Positions 59,427-64,000 of a stretch of 64,000 bases of DNA are shown here, one piece after another (the stretch's first letter is position 1; every line of letters starts with the position of its first letter). The notes beneath the pieces are model-generated. The model was not told the DNA's origin. It saw nothing but the letters and a program-made list of their open reading frames with translations, and did not search any database. A program made the translations under genes and the position numbers. Source of the stretch: an uncultured Butyricimonas sp. (GTDB lineage: Bacteria; Bacteroidota; Bacteroidia; Bacteroidales; Marinifilaceae); the NCBI GenBank assembly GCA_944321845.1, contig CALUMT010000020.1, positions 104,888 to 168,887 of the forward strand, read 5' to 3'.

Positions 59427-60770
59427 TTATTCAGACAGGTGGGGATTGTTCTCGGTAGCCTCCTTGGGGAAGGTAATCGTGTAGCGGGAATCATCATTCG
59501 CCAGAGTCGCCGTCTTGGCCTCTCCCTGGTCGTCCGTGTAATTCTTCACGATCTCGGGACGGGTCGTCCGGCGCAGGTCGAACCAGCGGTGTCCCTCCAG
59601 GGCAAGTTCCCGGGCCCGTTCGTTCATGATCTCCTCCAGTAACTGGTCGGCATTCATGGCGTCGACGGCAGCCGCCCGTTCCGCGTAATACTCCGGGGTC
59701 AGTCGCTTGCTCATCAATTCCTTCAAGCGGGTTTTCGCCTTATCCAATTGCCCGTCCAGATGTGCGGCAGCCTCGGCGGCAATCAGGTACATCTCAGCCG
59801 AACGGATGGACACCTTGTGCTTATCGTTGGAAGCCCCCTTCGTGGGTTTCAGACGCTCGCCATTCGGGGTGAAATACAAGGCGTAACGCTTATCTCCGGT
59901 CGGATTGTATTTGTCGGAGAGATTGGGAAGAACCATCGTGTAATTCTCGATATCGTAGTTACCCCACTTTTCCAGGCAAAGGATGGCCTCCTTGGACGAG
60001 ATGTCGTAGGGAATAGTGTAATCCGCCGCATTAAGATCCTCCAAGGGATACAAGGCAATCACGTCCTCTGCCAGTTCCAGGGCCTTCTCCCATTCCTGGT
60101 GATAGAGTCGCACACGGGCCTCAAAGGCATCGGCAGCCTGCTTGGAAAAACGGTAGGCCGTAGCGGCCGGTTGCTTATCCACGGTCAGGTTCGCCTTTCC
60201 CTGCTCGATGTCGGAAAACACCTGCTCGTAAACCTTGGCCACGGTCGCCTTGTAGTAATCCTGCTCAATATCAATCTTCAAGGCCAGGGGAATGGCATCA
60301 TCCGTGGCGGCTGTTGCCGGGTCGTAAGGCTTAGCATAGAGGTTGAGCAAATCGAAATGTACGAAGGCCCGCAGGAGATAAGCCTCCCCGAGCAACTGCT
60401 CCCGGGAATCCTCGTCGGTATCCTCCTCGGCCGTCATCACGTCGGCAATCACGCTATTGGCGTAGAAAATCGACTTATAGGCCGTGGACCAGGGATAGGT
60501 CGCCGTCATGCTGGGCGAGTTGTCATTCCAAATGGCAAAGTCAATGAGGTTGGTATAATAATACGCGTCCCCGGGAGGAATCACCTCGTCCGCACGGAGG
60601 GAAAGCAGGTACTTATAATCGAAACCGGTATTGTAGGCCGAGACCATCAGGGCCCGGAACTCCGTCGTCTTCTCGGGGATCACCTTCCCTACCGGCTTGA
60701 TGTCGAGATAATCGCAGGAGGCAAACAGCAAGGCCAGCGCGATGACTTGTATGGTATTCTTTATCTTCAT
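59427..60770 (-). CDS. SusD/RagB-family lipoprotein (second locus)
   Basis: A 447-residue surface nutrient-binding lipoprotein. Lipobox FASC with Cys19, then DYLDIKPVGKVIP. SusD-fold features include AYLLRAFVHFDLLNLYAKPY (about 132-151) and a C-terminal ERARELALEGHRWFDLRRT, the conserved R-x-x-E-x-x-x-EG(H/E)R(W/F)FDLRR box. It follows its SusC partner by 17 nt and ends the operon. No enzyme gene is attached within the window, so its substrate cannot be guessed. Confidence 0.93.
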   Translation of the reverse strand: MKIKNTIQVIALALLFASCDYLDIKPVGKVIPEKTTEFRALMVSAYNTGFDYKYLLSLRADEVIPPGDAYYYTNLIDFAIWNDNSPSMTATYPWSTAYKSIFYANSVIADVMTAEEDTDEDSREQLLGEAYLLRAFVHFDLLNLYAKPYDPATAATDDAIPLALKIDIEQDYYKATVAKVYEQVFSDIEQGKANLTVDKQPAATAYRFSKQAADAFEARVRLYHQEWEKALELAEDVIALYPLEDLNAADYTIPYDISSKEAILCLEKWGNYDIENYTMVLPNLSDKYNPTGDKRYALYFTPNGERLKPTKGASNDKHKVSIRSAEMYLIAAEAAAHLDGQLDKAKTRLKELMSKRLTPEYYAERAAAVDAMNADQLLEEIMNERARELALEGHRWFDLRRTTRPEIVKNYTDDQGEAKTATLANDDSRYTITFPKEATENNPHLSE

Positions 60771-60787
60771 GTCGATTTCAGTTTAAG

Positions 60788-63700
60788 TTAAAACGTTATG
60801 TCCAGGCCGCAAGAGAAGGTGCGGGGCAGGGGTTGGGTATAGACATTTCCCCAGGTTTCCGGATCGAAATATCCCTTATAGGAAGAAGCGATCACGAAGG
60901 GGTTACGGGCTTCCACGCTGATTCGGGCCGCACCGAGATGGAGTTTATCCATCAAAGCCTTCGGGAAGGAATACCCGAGACGGATACTGCTCACGCGGAG
61001 ATAGCTCATGTCCTTGAACCAGTAGTCATAGCTACTGAAAGAATTCCCGGGATCGGCCCCGTTCACCCACTGGTAATACATCTGCGAGCGCAGGCTCTCG
61101 GAAGCATAGCTCACCAGGCGGGGATACTTCCCTGAGGTGTTCGAGGGTGTCCACACGTCCAGGATTCGCTTCGAGTAATTCTGTCCGGGAGAAGTCTCGC
61201 TCGGGGAATAGAAGGGAGTTTCCTGCATCGTCTGGTCAATCACGAAAGAGGTACTCACGGTCAAATCAAAATTCTTATAATAGAAACGGTTGATCCATCC
61301 TCCCGTGAATTTGGGTTCCGTCGTTCCGGCATACTCGAAGAGGGCACGATATTCCTCGTTCGTCAAGGTACAGGTCGGGAATCCGATACCCCACTCATCC
61401 ACCAGCCCGAAGAATTCCTCGTAAGGCACCTTCTCTCCCGCCTTGTTATAGAACAGGGGAAGACCGTCCTCGTCCAACCCGGCCGTTCTCAGCTTGAAGA
61501 GCGCACCGATGGAATGTCCCTCGATGGAAGGAGTCCAGGAATTATCCTGTACCTGAATCTTATCCACGTTGCTGGTATTATGGGCTATATTGAAATCCAT
61601 CACCCAACGGAAGGCGTCCGTCTTGATATTCACGGTCGAAAGCGAGAATTCATATCCCTCGTTGCTGGCCTCCGCCCAGTTCATGGAAGAATAGGAGAAT
61701 CCGTTTTCCAGGGGTAATGCCCGTGTCCCGATCAAATCCACACTCTTCCGCCAATAGGCGTCGAAACTGAAGGAAATCCGGTTATTCAGCACGGCCATAT
61801 CCACACCGATATTCCAGTTTTTGGTCTTCTCCCAACGCAGGTTCTGGTTAGGCGGAGAAGTCACCGTAATGGAAGGTTCCGTGTTACCCGGCAGAATAGT
61901 GCTCGTGTCCCATTCACCTACCACGAAAGGAGAAGTATTCTTATCCACGTTCCCCTGTAACCCGTAGGACACGCGTAGTTTCAAATCATTCAACCAGGCC
62001 TCGTCCCTCAACCAGCTCTCCCGATTGACATTCCAAGCCGCCGAAGCCGCCCAAAGGGGCAGATACTTGTACTTCTTGGCCACCCCGAACAGATTCGAAC
62101 CATCGAAACGCATACTCCCGAAGAAGGTATAACGATAATCATAGGTATAGGAAGCGGTCATGTAATAAGACAGGTAACGATCCTCCGTCTGCGATTTCTT
62201 GTACTGTTGCCAACGGGAACTGGAAGCCTCGGATGCACTCAGGGACTCCGGGAACACCAGCGGCTCCGTGGAAAGGGAACGGGGATTGAAACCGAATCCC
62301 TTCGTGTGAATCTCGGTGGTCTTGTTACCCCGCATCTCGAAACCGGCCATCACGTTCACGGCATGATAATCGGCAAATACCCGATTAAACTCACCTTGCA
62401 CCTTCCATTGATACTGGGTCATGCTGTTATCCCAATTCTGGATAATGCCCCCGTCCGGAAGGAAGTAGTTTCCACCCGAGTACTTGGAATATTCCCGGTA
62501 CTTGCGCACGAAATAGGTATCCTCGTCAGCGAACTTCTCCGTTTTGGAATCATCCAGTTGCAGGTATACCTGCGTGGTCAGGTTCAGGAAAGACCACGGC
62601 TTGTATTCCAATGTCAGCATCGGCTTAAAAGATAGATTCTTCAGCCAGTAGTCCGTGTTTTCCCGTTCTTCCAGGATATTGAACTGCAGATCGGCATCGT
62701 CTAACCCCTTGATGTCCGGGTCATAGATATACTTCCCGTTCTCGTCCTTCGCCTTCAGGTAAGGATTCACCGTCCGGGTATAATAAGAGGGATTGATGAA
62801 CGCATCGGCATCCGTCATGTAACTTCCCCGCTTGCTGTGGGACATGAAAAGGGATACTCCCAGGGTCAGGTTGTCCCGCAAATCAAAATCCGTCTTCATA
62901 GTTCCGGTAAAACGCTCGAAGTCCGTCCCGATAGTAGTTCCTTTCTCGTTGTAATAACCGGCGGAAACATAGTAACGGGTCCGTTCCGCACCCCCGGAAA
63001 CGCTCAGGTTATACTGCTGATTCGTGGCAGTCTGGTAAACCAAGTCTCCCCAATCGTCTCCGTCAACCCGCAAAGCGTCAATAGCCGAACGAGTCCCGGC
63101 GGACAAAGCGTCCAATCCGTTTTCCTGGAATGCCGACAACTCACCACTCTCGTTGAGCAAACGGGCCACCGCCCCATAATTACGACGGTAAGTCAAGTCC
63201 GTCTGCTTAGCCATGCCTAACTCGAAATCCACTTTCTCGGAAGCATTCATCAATTTCAGTTTGTCCAGATTCGGTTTTGTCGTGACGAACATGGCCGCAG
63301 AGGCATTCACCCGCATCTTGCCGGCACTTCCCTTCTTCGTCGTGATGACAATCACCCCGTTGGCAGCACGGGCCCCGTAAATGGCCGTGGCCGCGGCATC
63401 CTTCAACACGGAAATGCTCTCGATATCCGAGGGATTCACCCCGGCAATGGAGGTATTATACAATTCATCGATATTATCCTTGGCACTGAAATCCGTCGGG
63501 ATATCATTTCCCTCGAGGATCATTCCGTCCAATACCCACAAGGGGTCGGTACTTCCCGTCAAGGAAACGGTACTGCGGATTCGCATCTTGCTTGCCGCAC
63601 CGGGCGCCCCGTTCGTGGGAATGGCGGTCATACCGGCAATAGCACCTTCCAGCAACTGGTCAAGGCTCGCCACACCGATACGCTTGATGTCATCCATCTT

Positions 63701-64000
63701 GACCGTCGTGATCGCCGAGGTCAGTTGCCGTTTATCGATATTCTGGTAACCCGTGGAAACCACCGTCACCTCGTTCAACTGCTCACTGTCCGGTTGCAAG
63801 CGTATAGTAAATTCCAATGACTTGGAGATATCCAGTCTCAATGTCTTATACCCCACGAAACTCACGGTCACGTACTGTACCGCCCGGGGTAATTTCAATT
63901 CAAACTTTCCGTCAATATCCGTCACGGTCCCCAGTAGACCGAGATTCTTGGCCACGGAGGATGCCGAATCTATCCTGACTGTCGCCCCGATCAAGGTCTC
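60788..64000 (-). CDS. SusC/RagA TonB-dependent receptor, cut by the window edge
   Basis: The last 1,071 residues of an outer-membrane importer; the frame is open to base 64000, so the N-terminus lies beyond. The carboxypeptidase-regulatory-like segment is present (DIDGKFELKLPRAVQYVTVSFVGYKT), followed by the plug with SEQLNEVTVVSTGYQN and ATAIYGARAANGVIVITT, and a barrel ending TFSCGLDITF. Whether it has an STN domain cannot be seen. Partner of the SusD gene 17 nt downstream. Confidence 0.93.
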   Translation of the reverse strand, partial: ETLIGATVRIDSASSVAKNLGLLGTVTDIDGKFELKLPRAVQYVTVSFVGYKTLRLDISKSLEFTIRLQPDSEQLNEVTVVSTGYQNIDKRQLTSAITTVKMDDIKRIGVASLDQLLEGAIAGMTAIPTNGAPGAASKMRIRSTVSLTGSTDPLWVLDGMILEGNDIPTDFSAKDNIDELYNTSIAGVNPSDIESISVLKDAAATAIYGARAANGVIVITTKKGSAGKMRVNASAAMFVTTKPNLDKLKLMNASEKVDFELGMAKQTDLTYRRNYGAVARLLNESGELSAFQENGLDALSAGTRSAIDALRVDGDDWGDLVYQTATNQQYNLSVSGGAERTRYYVSAGYYNEKGTTIGTDFERFTGTMKTDFDLRDNLTLGVSLFMSHSKRGSYMTDADAFINPSYYTRTVNPYLKAKDENGKYIYDPDIKGLDDADLQFNILEERENTDYWLKNLSFKPMLTLEYKPWSFLNLTTQVYLQLDDSKTEKFADEDTYFVRKYREYSKYSGGNYFLPDGGIIQNWDNSMTQYQWKVQGEFNRVFADYHAVNVMAGFEMRGNKTTEIHTKGFGFNPRSLSTEPLVFPESLSASEASSSRWQQYKKSQTEDRYLSYYMTASYTYDYRYTFFGSMRFDGSNLFGVAKKYKYLPLWAASAAWNVNRESWLRDEAWLNDLKLRVSYGLQGNVDKNTSPFVVGEWDTSTILPGNTEPSITVTSPPNQNLRWEKTKNWNIGVDMAVLNNRISFSFDAYWRKSVDLIGTRALPLENGFSYSSMNWAEASNEGYEFSLSTVNIKTDAFRWVMDFNIAHNTSNVDKIQVQDNSWTPSIEGHSIGALFKLRTAGLDEDGLPLFYNKAGEKVPYEEFFGLVDEWGIGFPTCTLTNEEYRALFEYAGTTEPKFTGGWINRFYYKNFDLTVSTSFVIDQTMQETPFYSPSETSPGQNYSKRILDVWTPSNTSGKYPRLVSYASESLRSQMYYQWVNGADPGNSFSSYDYWFKDMSYLRVSSIRLGYSFPKALMDKLHLGAARISVEARNPFVIASSYKGYFDPETWGNVYTQPLPRTFSCGLDITF

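Overview
The window looks like chromosome from a gut-type Bacteroidales bacterium, most likely near Butyricimonas or Odoribacter (family-level guess; the sequence alone does not prove the genus). Signs are two SusC/SusD pairs, a FecR/ECF sigma pair, a NigD-like lipoprotein, a bacterial V-type ATPase with DUF2764, the GGGtGRT protein, and promoters of the Bacteroidetes form TTTG-N19/20-TAnnTTTG in front of tRNAs and other units. No rRNA, insertion sequence, integrase, phage gene or CRISPR array was seen.

Layout. 1-4.9 kb: a plus-strand phosphate unit pstA-pstB-phoU-phoB-like-phoR-like, then a NigD-like lipoprotein. 5.7-6.6 kb: tRNA-Tyr/tRNA-Gly(TCC), a gene-free stretch with 11-bp phased repeats, and a minus-strand tRNA-Gly(CCC). 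6.6-17 kb: housekeeping genes (topoisomerase III, a porin O/P-like protein, a LUD protein, a thioesterase, a two-gene LysO exporter, tRNA-Cys, folB, a candidate small RNA, cysQ, an M18 aminopeptidase), two secreted orphan proteins and a membrane-protein gene broken by an in-frame amber codon. 17.1-22.9 kb: a minus-strand tripartite RND efflux operon. 23.1 kb: tRNA-Val.

23.3-42.5 kb: a minus-strand locus that reads, in transcription order, ECF sigma, FecR anti-sigma, a SusC/RagA receptor with an STN signalling domain, SusD/RagB, a DUF4843 lipoprotein, a PKD-like lipoprotein and four secreted S9 peptidases. Three of the peptidases are tandem paralogues of 777-778 residues. There are no glycosidases, so I read it as a self-signalling peptide capture and degradation locus. 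By eye it is more AT-rich than the DNA on either side.

42.7-64 kb: a NifU-like/GGGtGRT pair, a rhomboid-family protein, a lipoprotein alkaline phosphatase, a minus-strand V-ATPase operon (E-DUF2764-A-B-D-I-K) whose K subunit carries a full Na+-site signature, a LysR/ExbB/ExbD/YeiH group on the plus strand with a T-N11-A palindrome in front of yeiH, an orphan LytTR response regulator, and a second SusD/SusC pair that runs off the right edge.

The most unusual non-coding signals are exact 11-bp-period arrays in three separate gene-free stretches (about 6.12-6.31, 44.73-44.77 and 54.98-55.06 kb) with different unit sequences, and a well-formed small-RNA candidate at about 12.55-12.64 kb.
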